NCBI GenBank assembly: GCA_006226895.1
Contig: SBFN01000096.1
Span: forward strand, 1 to 7,564
Length of the DNA: 7,564 nt
Direction: 5' to 3'
Source of the DNA: Deltaproteobacteria bacterium
GTDB lineage: Bacteria > Desulfobacterota > Desulfuromonadia > Desulfuromonadales > BM103
A program made the translations under genes and the position numbers. Shown piece by piece: positions 7,177 through 7,564 of the stretch; within the stretch, counting starts at the first letter, position 1; every line of letters starts with the position of its first letter. Under the pieces are notes generated by a model that ran no database searches, had not been told where the DNA came from, and was given only the letters and a program-made list of their open reading frames with translations.

Positions 7177-7564
7177 GGCGAAATCTCCGGAGAGGTCTTC
7201 TCTGCTGCATCTTCTAGCTCAAAGAAGGGTTTTGGGATAAATTTGAAGACGCGGGCAAGAAGAAGATCGGGGAAGGACTCGATCCGGGTATTCAGGTTGC
7301 GTACAGATCCGTTATAGAAACGGCGGGCATATTGGATGTGGTTCTCTACTTCGGTTAATTCGCTCTGCAACTGCAAAAAACTCTGGTCAGCCTTGAGCTC
7401 CGGGTAGGCTTCCACAAGAGCCATCAGGCTGCGCAGGCTACCACCGATCCGTGACTCAACAGCGCCCCTTTCTCCGACATCGTTCACCTGCCCCGTCCGG
7501 CTGCGCAGCTCGATCAAGGTCTCTAACGTCGAGCGCTCATAGCTTGCATACTGCTCAACCGCCG
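7173..7564 (-). CDS. lemA: LemA family protein, C-terminal part (5' end beyond window)
   Basis: The visible 129 residues are about two thirds of a normal LemA protein of roughly 185-200 residues; the N-terminal membrane anchor lies off the right edge. Seen: the helical hallmark segments [54 protein letters not shown] and [18 protein letters not shown], then [13 protein letters not shown] and a short acidic-polar tail. LemA proteins are membrane-anchored helical-bundle proteins whose cellular role is poorly defined. The reading frame stays open to base 7564, so the gene is cut by the window and not broken. Its TGA overlaps the ATG of the DUF2207 gene by 4 bp, so the two are almost certainly cotranscribed and translationally coupled. 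Confidence 0.95.
   Translation of the reverse strand, partial: AVEQYASYERSTLETLIELRSRTGQVNDVGERGAVESRIGGSLRSLMALVEAYPELKADQSFLQLQSELTEVENHIQYARRFYNGSVRNLNTRIESFPDLLLARVFKFIPKPFFELEDAAEKTSPEISP

Noticed and set aside
6736..7317. Plus-strand open frame of 193 codons
   Set aside because: It runs antisense across the DUF2207-LemA junction, which is a clear ATGA-coupled operon on the other strand.

Overview
The window is moderately GC-rich bacterial DNA holding five protein genes, two of them cut by the window edges. The content suggests a deltaproteobacterial-type (Desulfuromonas/Geobacter-like) organism: a PfaD/PfaA-type secondary-lipid synthase operon, an Hsp20 chaperone, and a LemA-DUF2207 pair. 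That assignment is inferred from gene content and general protein character; no marker gene fixes the taxon.

Region 1 (1-4172, minus strand) is the start of a polyunsaturated-fatty-acid (PUFA)/polyketide-like lipid synthase operon. A PfaD-family flavin enoyl reductase (4172-2514) comes first. Its stop codon overlaps the TTG start of a large PfaA-like megasynthase (2517 down to base 1 and beyond). The visible 839 residues of the megasynthase hold a complete ketosynthase and most of an acyltransferase. Carrier-protein, ketoreductase and dehydratase domains are expected off the left edge. The reductase-first order differs from the classic pfaA-B-C-D order of marine gammaproteobacteria and resembles the arrangement known from myxobacterial PUFA clusters.

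Region 2 (4173-4658) is an AT-rich intergenic region between divergent transcription units. It carries a good sigma70-like promoter for the lipid operon on the minus strand, with an A9 run in its spacer. On the plus strand it carries a weaker promoter candidate and a leader that may fold over the ribosome binding site of the Hsp20 gene, as an RNA thermometer would.

Region 3 (4659-5262) holds a complete small heat shock protein gene on the plus strand. It is followed by an intrinsic terminator and then a striking 19-bp perfect inverted repeat with a 3-nt loop.

Region 4 (5263-7564, minus strand) is a LemA-DUF2207 membrane-protein operon with an ATGA overlap, converging on the Hsp20 gene. LemA is cut by the right edge. 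The DUF2207 protein ends in an 11-glycine run plus tryptophan.

No tRNA, rRNA, CRISPR array or insertion sequence was seen.
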